A stretch of DNA of 64,000 bases from Rhizophagus irregularis (GCF_026210795.1 NC_089458.1:1364001-1428000), one strand, 5' to 3'; positions 37,615 through 50,329 are shown, counted from the first letter of the stretch. The notes: generated from the sequence alone by a model not told the origin. Made by a program: numbers and translations.

Positions 37615-38164
37615 TTCTTTTTTACCCAATCACAACCACCTAATTAACAAGGTTATGATGCAACCTGTTGTATTTTTTAAATATAAAAGTAAGATAGTGA
37701 AATATATTCGTCGATGATCTATATACCCGACGGATCACGGATGATCCGCGGATATCCGAAACTGGATCCGTCAATTACCACAATTTTTGAGAGGTCCATA
37801 TTTTTGCCATTCAAGGTCTTCTTACTAGATACTCAAGTATGGTTGAAACTTGCTACCAAAATTTCGCCGTAAAAGCAAGTACCAGAAGGAGATATTTTAG
37901 CAGGAATTTTTCCTTGCTTTTAACCAATAATGCAAGGTGTCTGACAAGATACGAAGTTTCTTAGTTATGATTTCAAGTCTGATATGGTTTATTGAAAAGT
38001 ATTAGAATATTATGGGCCAAATTTTCAGCAAAATTTTAAATAAAATTTATTATTACATTAGTTATTATTACAAGTAGACTAATTTCATTAATATAACTCA
38101 TTCATGGTTAAATTGTTACCGCTATTACTATAACACAAAAGAACAATATAAACCAAGAACCAAT
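37615..38164. other. Intergenic spacer with repeat scrap
   Basis: At 37715-37795 is a G+C-richer tract of repeated ggatatccg/ggatccg words (cgacggatcacggatgatcc), probably a transposon-end fragment. The rest is featureless AT-rich sequence. Confidence 0.45.
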
Positions 38165-39341
38165 TTATTTTTTTGATTTTTCGGCATCTAAAGCAGCTTG
38201 AATTTGCTCAGTTATCCACTTTGCTTTTGTAGTAGCAATTTGAGAGCAATTTATAATCGTTTCCATTTTTAAAGGTGTACCTCCAGCTTTTGATAAAGCA
38301 CAAATTTCTTTATGAATGTTTAATGTCATTGTCATATCTCCTTGACGAATTTGTTCTTCTTGTAAAGTAGGATCTACAACAACATATTCTCTAAAGGAAG
38401 AAACGTTGATTATCGTTAAGGCTTGAAAGAAATATTATTTAGTCCTTAAACTTACCCATTCTCAAAGAAAGCAAATGTTACGCAAATTGGCATATGATGT
38501 ATACTTAATGGAACAGGATTTCTTTGTTCAATTGAATGCTAATAAATAAATATTAGTAAGTTCAAGTAAAACAGACGCGTAAATTTCAAAAAGGAGATTT
38601 TTTGATAATACTATTGTCACTTCTTCTCCTATGACAGTAATATCAGGTCTTCTAAAATGAGCAAGAGCAGATATCGCAGCAATGCAAGCCGCGTCGATTA
38701 TATTTCCATCGTGATCAAGAAAATGTATGTCAACGCGTATTGACCACACCTATTTATAAAAATCCAATCACTGATTCAATCAATATATAGTTTATAAATA
38801 TTTTCTCGAATAATTTATAACTTACTTTCTCATTAGCAACAATACATAATCCTTCAGTATCGATAGCTCGACTTCTTTTTATAGCTTTTTCAAGTATGCG
38901 ACTTACAAGAATTTCCTCTTCGGAAGGTCTTATTATAAGTAAAAAAAGAACTTACATAAACAAAATTTAATATTTATTATCTCCAAAGCAAATTACCTTC
39001 CAGGTTCTACAGAAGGAAAAGCCATTGGTGACATTTCTGTACTCAAAGTTATCATGCCTTCAGCAGGGCGATCTTGATAAGGTCGCATTACTTCACAAGA
39101 AACTTTAGCCAACACCCTATCAAACATAAAATCTCAAAATCACTCTCAACAGAATAACTTTAAATATTATATGTTACCTAGTGTTTCCTAACGTTACTTC
39201 AGAGCGACCATAATCTGGACCAAATGTAATACCTAATTGTCTGAAATCATATATATCGCGATTATCAAGACGTAAACCTTCTTTTATTCCTTGCAATATA
39301 AAGTCTTTTTCATTAATCGAAGACTCAAATTCTTTAACCAT
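38165..39341 (-). CDS. RRP45: Exosome subunit RRP45 (EXOSC9-like, RNase PH fold)
   Basis: Structural ring subunit of the RNA exosome, which handles 3'-5' RNA decay and rRNA processing. The minus-strand gene has about six exons and starts MVKEFESSINEKDFILQGI. It carries GLRLDNRDIYDFR, ITFGPDYGRSEVTLGNT, MSPMAFPS, VWSIRVDIHFLDHDGNIIDA and, near the end, VVDPTLQEEQI, all in RRP45 order. The short C-terminus ends DAEKSKK and lacks the long tail of animal EXOSC9. It is divergent from the phosphatase gene, with about 390 bp between starts. Confidence 0.92.
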
Positions 39342-39731
39342 AGTAAAGATGCGTGTTTAATAGGAGTCAGCGCTGCGCCTTGCATTTAAAAACTTGATGT
39401 GATCCGCATGCACTTCTCAACAAAATTTTCTACCCCACGTGAAATAAACAGTGACGGATAAGGGGTGACGAATAACTTTTTACATACTCGAAAAAAACTA
39501 AGTTTCTAAGATAAATATAAAAAGTGGAAACGCGGTGGGTGTGACGGTTGTGATGAATAAAATGCAGTCACGTGTCTGCCACTTTTTTTTCGCCATGACT
39601 AGGGTTTTAGGGACTTAATTTCCCAAAATTATTTTTTTTCGCATCCCCTTAACAGTTAAATGTCACCAGTCACGTGGGTAGAATTTTAATTATAAAATTG
39701 TTGGTGTTACAACGGTAAATACGCAAAAAAG

Positions 39732-40780
39732 ATGAAACGTCTTGTCGTATTTGATTTTGATTGGTATGATAATTAACGTTCCAGCTTTTAAGTATAAGAA
39801 TCGTTTTTAATACGAGCCGTTTATCAATATAGGTCATTGATAGATAACAATTCAGATGTATGGATACTTGAACAATTATCGAAAGAACTTGCAGAGAAAA
39901 TTGTTGAATTACGAAAAAAAATTCAATGGACCGACTTAATGCATGTTATTTATGTTATTTCAAATTTAACGAATGATCAAAATTTTAAATATTTTATAAT
40001 TTATTAGACATATGTTGTTGGATGAATTACATCAGCAAGGTGTAACGAGACAACAAATAGAAAACGCATTAACAAAAATTCCATTTGTAAGTACCTAATA
40101 ATATATATTGGTCAATCTCGTAATTAACAATTTAAATTGTTGTAGGACCCGGCCATGATTGAAGCATTGAAAATTATTAAACGCGGCAAGGGAGAAATTA
40201 TAATTCTTTCGGATGCTAATACAGAATTCATTGATATAATACTAAAAGTAAGTAAAATTTCTATTTCATGTAATGTTTTCGAGTTTTTTTATAGATTCCA
40301 GATGATTGATTATTATTAGGCATATGGAGTAAGGGATTTAGTATCTTTTATTATAAGCAATCCGGCAAATTGGGACGAAGATGGTCGATTACATGTAAAA
40401 AGATTAATTTCTCCGGAAGATTCTCCTCATAAATGTGAAAATCAATGTAGTGTAAATATTTGTAAAGGTCGTGAATTGGTTAATTATTTGTCTTTACATC
40501 CAGATGGATTTAATCAAATTTTTTATGTTGGTGATTCGTTAAACGATTTTTGTCCAGCTACTAAAATGTCGAGGTATGCAAGATTTTTAACAAATAATTT
40601 ATCTAAAAAATATATTTACTGATTGTTTTTAAATCATTAAGGAATGATACATTTTTGGTAAGAAAAGGATTTAAATTAGAAAAGTTTTTAGCTTCATCAA
40701 AGAATGAATTAAAGCCAAGGATTGTATATTGGCAAGATGCTGAAGATTTTCTGAATGCTATACTATTAGAATTTAAATAA
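39732..40780 (+). CDS. PHOSPHO1/2-type HAD phosphatase
   Basis: HAD-superfamily phosphatase of the family acting on phosphocholine/phosphoethanolamine or pyridoxal phosphate. Six exons keep frame and give 237 aa: 39732-39763, 39833-39940, 40008-40086, 40146-40247, 40320-40573, 40642-40780. Motif I is DFDWSLID with both Asp, motif II IILSDAN, later GRELVNYLSLHPD, and motif IV YVGDSLNDFCP. The junction of exons 2 and 3 keeps frame only with a GC donor (gcatgt, 39941), a GC-AG intron of 67 nt. Substrate cannot be decided from sequence. Confidence 0.88.
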
Positions 40781-41441
40781 AAAATATAAATTAAAAAATT
40801 CCACTAACTCTACGTCCTCTAAATTACTCTCGTGCTTTTTCTAATTCTCTTCACAGTAGCAATATTGTTACTTCATAATCCTAACCATTTCCTTTGCCCA
40901 ATTCCATTTTTTTTAATTAAATGCCTAGCTAAAAACCCTTTGCATAAACGCCATAACTTCTTACTCTCTACTTTATAACCAATAAACTCCAGTGAAAATC
41001 AGGATTATTCCCAGGAATAAATTTTAATAGGATTAGGACATCGATTCTCGTTGCTTGATAGAATAGAGAATATAATTATAATATTAAAATTATACAATAA
41101 ATAGAAAAATCCACTCTTGTCCTACAGAAACTACAAAAGAAAGTAAGACTTTGCCGACCCCGAAAATTTACTAGTTATGAACTAACAAGAAAGTAGGTTA
41201 TCAAGTCTTTAATCCCTTCGAAGACATTTGACCTTCAATAACTAAAATACGGCCTAATAATCATATACTTATCTACCGGCCACAGTACCCCGGTTGACCT
41301 TGTACTACCATGTCTAATGTCTATAGCTCGGATTTTTCCTTTCTTGAATAAGACTCGGGGTACTATATGCAGCACGGATTATTTAGCTCACAGTGCTTTT
41401 CTGCACATAGAAATCTGTTCTTTGTTTAACAAGGATTCTGA
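40781..41441. other. Intergenic, no gene seen
   Basis: About 660 bp, less AT-rich than other gaps (runs such as ccggccacagtaccccgg near 41275). There is no open frame. It could be the 3' UTRs or an unrecognised non-coding transcript. Confidence 0.4.
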
Positions 41442-42038
41442 CTAGTTCCCTCCCCCTCTATCGTCAATATTACTTATATTCTCCAAGGATATTGTTATCT
41501 GATCTGATTGTTCTTCACTACTATTTGTTAATTGAGCAATTTTTGTTTCCAATTCTTTTATTTTGTTTTCTCTTTGTTTTTGATATTCAACACTTTTATC
41601 TTGAAATTTTTTTACTTCTTCTCTTTCCATAGACAATTCGGCCTCTAATTCAGTAATCCTATTTTTTTGTTGTTGTAGTTGCCTATCTTTTTGCTCTTTC
41701 AGTTCTCTCAGTTGCCTTCTTTGATCAATTGTAGATTGATTTATGTGTCTTTGTAAATTTCTATTTTGATCTTGTAAGTTTGTCAATTCAGAAGGAATGT
41801 TATTAATTATTTCTCTTTGTTTAAACTGTTGAAATCCAAGCATAAAGATACCAAATGAAAAAGTTGCCCAGGCAATGCTTCCAACGACTAAAAAAATAAT
41901 CTCAAATACACAAAGGAAATTATTTTTTCCAAGGTAACTACTTAACATTCTACAGCCGGGCTTAAATGCGGCTGCACTAAGAACAGTAAAAAATAATGCA
42001 ACAATAAGGGAATTTTTAATCACTTTACTTATATCCAT
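41442..42038 (-). CDS. Orphan membrane protein with coiled-coil tail (198 aa)
   Basis: A single uninterrupted minus-strand frame starts MDISKVIKNSLIVALFFTVL. Two hydrophobic segments (about residues 9-26 and 42-69) are followed by a long charged coiled coil (about 85-175, QQ- and E/K-rich) and an acidic end (DDRGGGN). The layout would place a helical rod on one face of a membrane after a hairpin anchor. I do not recognise a family. It sits alone between the phosphatase gene and a transposon, without introns. Confidence 0.65.
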   Translation of the reverse strand: MDISKVIKNSLIVALFFTVLSAAAFKPGCRMLSSYLGKNNFLCVFEIIFLVVGSIAWATFSFGIFMLGFQQFKQREIINNIPSELTNLQDQNRNLQRHINQSTIDQRRQLRELKEQKDRQLQQQKNRITELEAELSMEREEVKKFQDKSVEYQKQRENKIKELETKIAQLTNSSEEQSDQITISLENISNIDDRGGGN

Positions 42039-42670
42039 AATGTGTTATTTTATAACAGTAAGTTTCCAAAACCAATATAATTTTAGATATAGATAGAGCT
42101 ACTCAAAAATCTGATTTAAAAATCTTTTTATACGGATATTTAAAAATAAACATTTGTTTTGTATGTACGAAATATACAAAAGATTATCTCCATGTACAGA
42201 TTTATCATCAATGTTACTTTCGCGTACAAATTTATCTGAAATTTAGGGGTTTAACGTACTGTACAAAAAATCTCATATGAAGTTACAAATTCACTATTAT
42301 CTAATGTAATTTACTTTCTCTTTTTTAATTGATTTTCTTTTATAATTATATATCAAGTATCTCGATTATAATCAAGAGCTCATCAAGTATAATTTACAGT
42401 AAACAGAATAATACAAGCAAAACAAAAATGATAAGTAAATCCTCTTTATATTGATAGATATTATAGTGTATTTTTATCAAACTATTAAGGCTAAAGTTTT
42501 ATAAAAATAAAATTTTTCTTTGTAATTCTTATAGTTTTTACTTAAAGTTTATATTTAAAAAAAAATACTAATTTAATAGATTAGTTATGCTTATAGCAGA
42601 AAAATCTGTAATTCCATATAACTAATAAACTCATGAATTGCACTACCTTGCAAAAAAAAAAAAAAAATAC
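42039..42670. other. AT-rich promoter side of the orphan gene
   Basis: No frame or repeat identified apart from an A-run just before the transposon at 42673. Confidence 0.4.
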
Positions 42671-43027
42671 TATGGTGCGGCGCATCTATACTCATCAAAA
42701 ATTTCGTGTAACTGCCAAATCTATCTAGTTCTACATTTTGTGTAATTTATAAAATTAACACCGATAGAATGATAGATTAGGTTATTCTCTTTCAATCTAT
42801 CGGTTTTAATTTGAGATTACATGATTTTTTGGTGGACTATTAAAGTTTTAAAATGCGTAAAATCATATGTCTTTATTAGTAAATATCAAAAATTCAGAAA
42901 AACTGAAATGATAAATTTCACATGGATTTATGATGTAATTTTGATCTTCATGTATAAATAATGAATCGCAGTAACGAAGATATTGAGAATCTTCATTTTC
43001 CCACGCGTTGTTATCATTAAATTAAAA

Positions 43028-45532
43028 ATGCCGCCCGTCAAGAAACGACAAAAACTTTACAAGCAACAGTTTCGGACATCAGATGGTAGGTTTGGAACAA
43101 AAAAAAGGAGCAATAACAACCATCCAACACAATATGAATTGAATATTAGAGAAGGGACCGATGACGTCACTCTTGAGTTAGAATTTTCTGCAGAGGAATG
43201 GGGAGATGATGATGACAGTGGATGGGAGGATGAGTTTGATTTAGAAAAGGAAAAAAATACTCAATCAAAATTGATGATGATTGAGTTAGGTAAGAAATAA
43301 AAGCAATTATTTCAGAATAATTTTTTATTTATTTATTGTGTTTTTAGAGTGGGATGTAAATAACGAATTTGAAAAAAAGAAACGAGGTCCATATAGTGCA
43401 TGTAAGACACCAAAATCAACATATTATGATAAGTGGGGACCAAGTGGCTCATTTACCAAAGCGGCATTTGGCACCTCAAAGATCACAAGTTTTTTTCCCG
43501 TATATAAAGCTCAATCTAATACCGATCATAATATTGAAAATGAAAGTGAACAAAGTGGATCAGAGGAAGAAAACATATGTAAAGTGACTAATATTGATGC
43601 AAGAATGAAGGCTTTGAAAGAAGAATTAGGAAGTCAGCACAATAAAATGAAGGTTAATGAATACAATAAGAAACGAGCAATATTTGAGTATTTGAAACTA
43701 TCGGATGAAAATGGTGGTGGGAAAATGGAAGCAAGTTTAAATGTTGCACGTATGGTTTTTGTTGATGGTGGAGTTTGGAAAGCTCGTCAAATACGAAATT
43801 GGGCTAATTATTGGCTTCTTCATAATGCACTTCCTATATCATATCAAGGAAAGCATCAAAAAACCATTCGATTAATTGATGATGAAGATGTTGCTAAAGA
43901 ATGTCATGCTTGGATTCGAGATCAAAATTACAAAGTCATGCCTATAAAATTCAAAGAGTTTATAGAACACAATCTATTAGCTAAGTTGGGAATTAATAAG
44001 AAAAAAACTATAAATATTTCAACTGCAGTCCGCTGGCTTCATATTCTTGGATATACAAAGCAAAGACAAAAGCAAGGTATATTTTATGATGGACATGAAC
44101 GTGCGGATGTGGTTCAATATAGAATGATTTTTTAAAACAAATTTTTGAATATGAGAGGCTTATGTCACGTTATGAAGGTGAAAATATGGATCGGATCTTA
44201 CCTGATTTAGCAGAAGGTGAAAAAGAGCACATTTTGGTAACGCATGATGAATGTATTTTTTATTCTAATGATGGATTACGTGGTGTATGGGCCAAAAATG
44301 GTGAATTGCCTTTACGGAAAAAAGGTAATGGTAAATCAATTATGATTAGCGAGTTTTTAACAGAAGTTGATGGATGTTTGAAATTGAAACCAGAAAATAT
44401 TGAACAATACCCTAATGTTCCAGTAGAAGCTCGTGAATATTTAGAGCCAGGTAAAGATCGTGAAGGTTATTGGACGGCAGAAAATGTCATTGAACAGATA
44501 AAGATTAAAGCAATTCCTATATTTGAAGTTCTTTATCCAAATTGTATCGGCATTTTTGCATTTGATAACAGTTCAAATCATGCAATATTTGCAAAAGATG
44601 CATTAGTGGCAAAAAAAATGAACTTAAAACCTGGTGGTTTGCAACCAAAAATGCGTGATACTTACACTGGTAAAAAAATGGTCTATCCTACACATATCCT
44701 ACACATATCTTACACATATCGGGTACTCAAAATGTAGAAAATCATACACAAATAATACACATATCATACACATATCGGGTACTTATATATATAGTATACC
44801 TACCTATACATACTGATATATGTATGATATATATATTAGTACCCGATATGTGTATGATATGTGTATTATTTGTGTATGATTTTCTACATTTTAAGTACCC
44901 AATATGTGTAAGATATGTGTAGGATAAATCATTTTTTTACCAGTGTTACTGGGGTCCTGATAACCAGTTGCAATCAATGGTATTTTCTGATGACCATCCA
45001 AATGAAAAGCTTCGAGGTCAGCCTAAGGGACTGAGACAAATATTACAAGAACGAAAAAAATGGCCTAATGGTGGATTGATGTTGGAATGCAAAGAATGCA
45101 AAGAAAAAAATGATGATGAAAATCGAATTAATTGTTGTGCGCACGAGTAATGTCGCTTAGAACCAGATTTTCTTGCTCAAAAGGGTGCAATTGCTGAAAT
45201 AATTGAAAAGGCAGGTCACAAATGTATTTTTTACCCAAAATTTCATTGCGAACTTAACTTTATTGAGCGTTATTGGGGGGCTGCAAAGAGGCATGCAAGA
45301 GAAAACTGTAATTATTCATGGGTAGAATTAAAACAAATTGTACCCCAAAGTCTTCGAATCAGTTTCATTAATTACAATTAGAAGATTTGCAAGAAAAGCT
45401 TGGCGTTATATGAGTTTATATCAAAAAGGAATTGGTGGAAAATTAGCTGAATATGCAGTTAAAAAATATAGATCTCATAGAAGAATTCCGGACGAAGTTA
45501 TAGAAGAATTAAACCAAATTAAATTTGATTAG
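43028..45532 (+). pseudogene. DDE transposase of the IS630/Tc1-type element
   Basis: Exons begin at 43028-43289 and 43348 onward (MPPVKKRQKLYKQQFRTSDG, with an acidic stretch). Catalytic-core signs: VTHDECIFYSNDG (first Asp), GIFAFDNSSNHAIF (second Asp) and FHCELNFIERYWGAAKR (Glu). It is broken four ways: a one-base loss in a T run near 44128, a MITE at 44665-44945, a TAA at 45148 where the frame otherwise continues, and a frame change near 45345. It cannot make a working transposase. Confidence 0.88.
44665..44945. mobile_element. MITE with TTA target duplication inside the transposase gene
   Basis: A 281-bp palindromic element with termini CACTGGTAAAAAAATG and the inverse, flanked by TTA (44662-44664 and 44946-44948). 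Inside are repeated acacatatc words in both arms. A 3-bp TTA duplication fits PIF/Harbinger-type elements. Removing it and one TTA restores the frame around MRDTYWGPDN. Confidence 0.9.
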
Positions 45533-45665
45533 TTTATGTTTTACGCCGCGAAATTAAAAACTGATTGCTTAACGACCAATAAAAACCATTTCACGTGAAT
45601 TTCACGTGACTTTATTATAATTTGAATTTCGGACTAATTGATGAGTATAGGTGCGCCGCACCATA

Positions 45666-47066
45666 TTAGCATAAAAAAGAAAGAAAACAAAAATAAAACT
45701 AAATAATATATAAAGTGTATAAAAAAAAGAAGGCTTAAAAATAAAATAAAAATTTTTCATTTTCAAAATATTATGAATATAAATGTTAGCAAAAAAGTTT
45801 CCCTTTGGATTAATATAGTAATATATTAATAAATTATTAAAATTTTGTATTTAATTAATAATATAAGGTAAACTTAAATTTAACTTTTATATATAATGCT
45901 TAAATTTCATCTTATTTCAAAAAAGAATATTTTTTATGCTGATTATTTAATTTTACCTAGAATTAAATTTTGAAAAAAAAATTTTATCAAATAAGATCAG
46001 GTCAAGTTAATTATCTATTTCTTATAATATATATTAATCAAAAAAGAGAGGGGAGGACTAAAAAAAATTATACTAAAGAGCATATAATTATAATACCAGT
46101 CAGCATTATAATAATGTTTACTTATATAAATGAGAAATCATTTTTTATTAAAGAAAAAATGTATTTGTAACAGCCTGTTACATATCTTATTTGTAACATC
46201 CTTTTTTTATTTTTTTTTAATAATAAATTTAATATGTGTTTTACAAATAAATTTTTATATGCAAAATTTAATTTGGAAAACTTTTACTTAATGTACTTAA
46301 GACAGTTTCATAGACAAAATTTTAAGTAATAAGCAGTTTCTTGAAATTTTTTAAAAAATTCTTTTGTCTTAGTTATACGACTGATCTTTTGTTTTTGTTT
46401 ATATTACGCCTGATCTTAAATTTTAATTGGATAAAATTGGGGTTGTTACAAATAAGACGTGTAACAGGCTGTTACAATTAGATTTATCCTTTAAATATAA
46501 TATATATAATTATAGTTGCCACCAAAATTATTAATATTATTAATACAGTTACAGCATATGTTATAATCACTGTAATTATAATAAAATATTTATTGGTCAT
46601 GCTTTTGTTTTTTAGTTTATATTGGCATTCAACAAAAAAAATCCAACTCTTTATCTTGACAACCTATACATAAAGAAAGTATTAATTTATATTTTTCTAT
46701 TAGTGAATTCGGCTTATCCTGTAAATCATCTGTTGATCCACAATGGTAGTACTGATCAGAATGGACTTTTTGATAAAAATAGTAAGTAAATTCCATTAGT
46801 ATTTTACAACAAATTTTCTTTTGAACAAACATTTTATCAAACGAAAAAATGGTAGATCTATATGTATAAGGTCAGTTCTTTATAGCATGTTAAATCTCAA
46901 AATCATCTTGTTCAATAAGCTGCCTTCCACTAAATAAGCAACATACTTTTGAACATTCATTGCAAGTTATGAATTCACAAATCTTGATATTAATATACAA
47001 TTTTGATGATCCTCTTTATGTACCAGTAACAGCAATTTTTTAAATGGTTGATGTTTATCAGTTATA
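45666..47066. other. AT-rich gap with one MITE and small frame scraps
   Basis: Apart from the MITE at 46166-46476 there is no feature I can support. Short frames (for example 46629-46832 minus, with CCKILMEFTYYF) may be debris of an old gene. Confidence 0.4.
46166..46476. mobile_element. Small MITE with 32-bp inverted termini
   Basis: A 311-bp element starting TGTAACAGCCTGTTACATAT and ending with the inverse (gtgtaacaggctgttaca). The arms match over about 32 bp with two differences. The same three bases, att, flank both sides. No coding capacity. Confidence 0.82.
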
Positions 47067-47074
47067 GGTTTATT

Positions 47075-47713
47075 AGGACCCCGGATATCACATATATAAC
47101 TCACATTTGTTTTAGCAAATTCAATCAAAATTAGGTTAAACTCATAATTTTAGAAAGAGCAAATTGATTGAAAATTAATTAATAGTCATAATTATGAGTT
47201 TTAGCTAATTGTATTGATTTTACAAAGTCATATTTTATATTTGAGCAAATTGGTACTTTTTTTTAAATTTAACTTATCCTTTGTTTTTAACTTTATAAAT
47301 AATATTTTTAAAAATATTAGTTTCGGGGTCCAGGTCATATTTTGGCCAAAATTAAGTATAATTCTGGCTAAAATTAAGCATAATACGGGCCAAAAACTGT
47401 CCGTTTAGTTTCACTATATTTTATTTTTTAATAATTATTTATTTAATTTATTATTTTTATTAATTATTATTTTATCTATAATCTACATATTTTAATTATA
47501 AAAATTGGCAGTTTAATTTATATTAATCATTTATTTTTTTATTGATAATAAAAAAAAAGATTATTAACTCATATTTTGAGTTTTAGCAAATTAGTATAGA
47601 TTTGAAATGTGATAATTTGATTTTTAGCAAATTAGGTCTATTTTAGCAGGAGTAAAAAGTACTTAAATTCATGCAGATCAGTTATGAGTTATATATGTGA
47701 TGTCTGGGGTCCT
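47075..47713 (+). mobile_element. hAT-like non-autonomous element A (639 bp)
   Basis: Termini AGGACCCCGGATATCACATA and the inverse tatgtgatgtctggggtcct. A perfect 8-bp target duplication ggtttatt lies at 47067-47074 and 47714-47721. No transposase. A longer relative lies inverted at 52735-54816. Confidence 0.88.
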
Positions 47714-48233
47714 GGTTTATTATACACCATAGAAAAATTGGCATAATGATCAGAATTATAACCCTATGAAAAGTTTTTATACTTAAAATATATTTAAAAT
47801 TTTATTAAAATATACTTAAAATAACATCAGAAAATTATATAGTGTGAAAAGTTACACAAGTTTACACATCATAATATTTCGTAAGTTTTCAGACCTGCCG
47901 CAAGTTTGCGTAAGCTTAATATTTTGTAACTTTTTAAAATATTTTGAAATATTATAATATGCAAAGCTTCATAATTTTACGATTTGTAATATTCTGTAAT
48001 TTTGCGGTTTGCAATATTTTGTAATTTTACATAATATTTCGTAAGTTTTCAAACCTACTGCAAATTTGTGTAAGCGTAATATTTTATAACTTTTTAAAAT
48101 ATTTCAAAATTCTATAATGCGTAATGCTCCATATCATAATATTCTGTGATTTTACACAACGTAATATTTTGTAATGTTTCAAAATATTTTGATAAATAAT
48201 ACTTCATTTTCTATACTATAAGTTTATATAATA

Positions 48234-49308
48234 CAGTCAACTCCCTCTATAGTCACTCCCGTTATAGTCACATTCTACTATATAGTCACACCAGTTGAAT
48301 GTTCAAAACACTTTATTATTAAAATCTATCCTATATAGTCACAATCTATCTATAGTCACTATCACACCTATCCTCAAAAATCTTATATTAAAAAGAACCG
48401 TTTATAATCACAGTTATATAAAGAATATATTAAATAACTTGGCATCTAATAATCGTACAAAGATGTATCATAGCTTGTTAGAATCGTATCACTGAGACGA
48501 ATCGAATGGTGGTAGTTTTATCCTTTTCTGATCACTGGCTAACGAGTTATTCAACAAAATGTTAAACATCGGCATTATAATATTTCTTGATTTACGTTTA
48601 CTGCGCCATTTAACATTTTGCTAGATTTCTCGGTACCTAGTGATTGTAAAAAGACGATTTATAGCTCGTTGGAATCGCCTCATCGAGACGAATCGAATGG
48701 TGGTAAGCTCATCTCTTTGTGATCAATATTGACAGAGTTATTACTTAAAAACCATTTAATATTTTTTAATTTCGGAAATTGATCTAGTGATTGGATTTCG
48801 ATGTATCTTATACCATTAGATTCGTCTCATCAAGACGAATCGAATGGTAGTAAGATCGTCTTTCTAGGATCAATATTGACAGAGTTATTACACAAAAACC
48901 ATTAATATTTTTTTAATTTCGGAAATTAATCTAGTGATTGGATTTCGACGTATTTTATACCATTAGAACCGTCTCATCAAGACGAATCGAATGGCGGTAA
49001 GATCATCTCTCTACGATTAATATTGGCGAAGTTACGATACAATAAAGTTTTAAGTATAATTCTGGCTAAAATTAGGTTAATTTTTGGCCGGAATTATGAT
49101 ATACAAATATAAGAAATTTTTTATATAGTCACATCTCTTTATAATCACCAAATATTATTTTCTATATTTGATATTTGTAATATTGTTCGATTTGTTTGTT
49201 GTACTTTTCGTTTAAAATTAATAATAAAAGATAAAGTCATAAGACTGTTTGCTCATAATCACCAAATATGGACTGTCCCAAATGTGTGACTATAAAGAGA
49301 GTTGACTG
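48234..49308. mobile_element. pogo-like non-autonomous element with internal tandem hairpin repeats
   Basis: Termini CAGTCAACTCCCTCTATAG and the inverse of CAGTCAACTCTCTTTATAG, each extending to tcac. TA duplications lie at 48232-48233 and 49309-49310. Inside are four tandem units of roughly 145-190 bp, each centred on a hairpin such as GATTCGTCT-catca-AGACGAATC (48819-48841). No transposase frame. Confidence 0.85.
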
Positions 49309-49566
49309 TATATGTTTTATTAGATATAATTTCATTAGACCATAAAAAATTACAAGTATTTATTAATATATACAGAATACATAAAAGTAAAAAAAAGAAA
49401 AAGTAAAGAGTAACAATATTATTAGATATAAAAAGAAGAGAAACAGCTATAGTAACATTAGTATTAGATATAAAGATAAAAGAAATATTATTATTATTGT
49501 TAGTATTAAGGTAAAAAGAGTTAAAGAAACAGTAAAAGGAGTAAAAGAAACATGGATATTATCGTT

Positions 49567-49925
49567 AGTATTAAAGTACAAGTAAAAAGGAATAAAGGAA
49601 ACGTAGATAGTATTGTTAGTATTATAACATAAAGTAACAAAAAGGTAAAAAAAAACGCGTTAATATTAAAATAATTAGTATTAATAAATAAATATTTCTA
49701 TACCTGCAAAGTAATTGAACAAAAGAATAAAAAAATAAAGAGAAAGAAAAAAATAAACATGTTGTTAGTATTGTTAGTATTGTTAGTATTAAAGTACAAG
49801 TAAAAAAAAATAAAGGAAACATGGATATTATTATTAGTATTATGATACAAAGTAATAAAAAGGTAAAAAAAAATGCGTTAATATTAAAATAATTAGTATT
49901 AATAAACAAATATTTCTATACCTGC
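49567..49925. repeat. Direct duplication, about 140 bp units
   Basis: The units at about 49567-49707 and 49788-49925 share attagtattaataaa and atatttctatacctgca, plus the preceding text. Both end at the same word on the plus strand. They are probably part of the repeat family that forms the array just to the right. Confidence 0.65.
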
Positions 49926-50329
49926 ATCAGGAAGTCACGAGAAAAATGTTCATCAAATGTACATCAGTCACTTGATGTACATCATAAAGAAACGCTGAAC
50001 ATCAGATCCTGCAATGTACTACCGATGCACAACATTTGATGTTCATCGCCAAATCAAAGATGTTCATTACCTATACATTACGATTAATTAACACATTTAT
50101 TAATGATATTAAAATACATGCGTTATTTATTATTATACTATCATTATACTATACAAATGTATTATTAACTAATTAATATAATATCTATGGCTATTTTAAA
50201 TCTATATAATATGTTAAATACTAGATAAAAATTGATTTCCAAAATAAACCTACAAAGAAAAAAATGAAAATGTTAATAAAACTTTTCGTTAAAAATAAAA
50301 AAAAGTAAAATTTGAAGGGATATATATAC

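Larger units (their letters stand above)
42673..45663 (+). mobile_element. IS630/Tc1-type DNA transposon, decayed
   Basis: A 2,991-bp element. It starts TGGTGCGGCGCATCTATACT and ends with the inverse (agtataggtgcgccgcacca). It is bounded by TA on both sides (42671-42672 and 45664-45665), the target duplication of this superfamily. It encodes a broken DDE transposase and carries a 281-bp MITE inside the gene. Confidence 0.92.

Noticed and set aside
44100-44165. Programmed frameshift in the IS630/Tc1-type transposase
   Set aside because: The break is a T-run length change, and the gene also has a stop codon and a MITE insertion. Decay explains everything.
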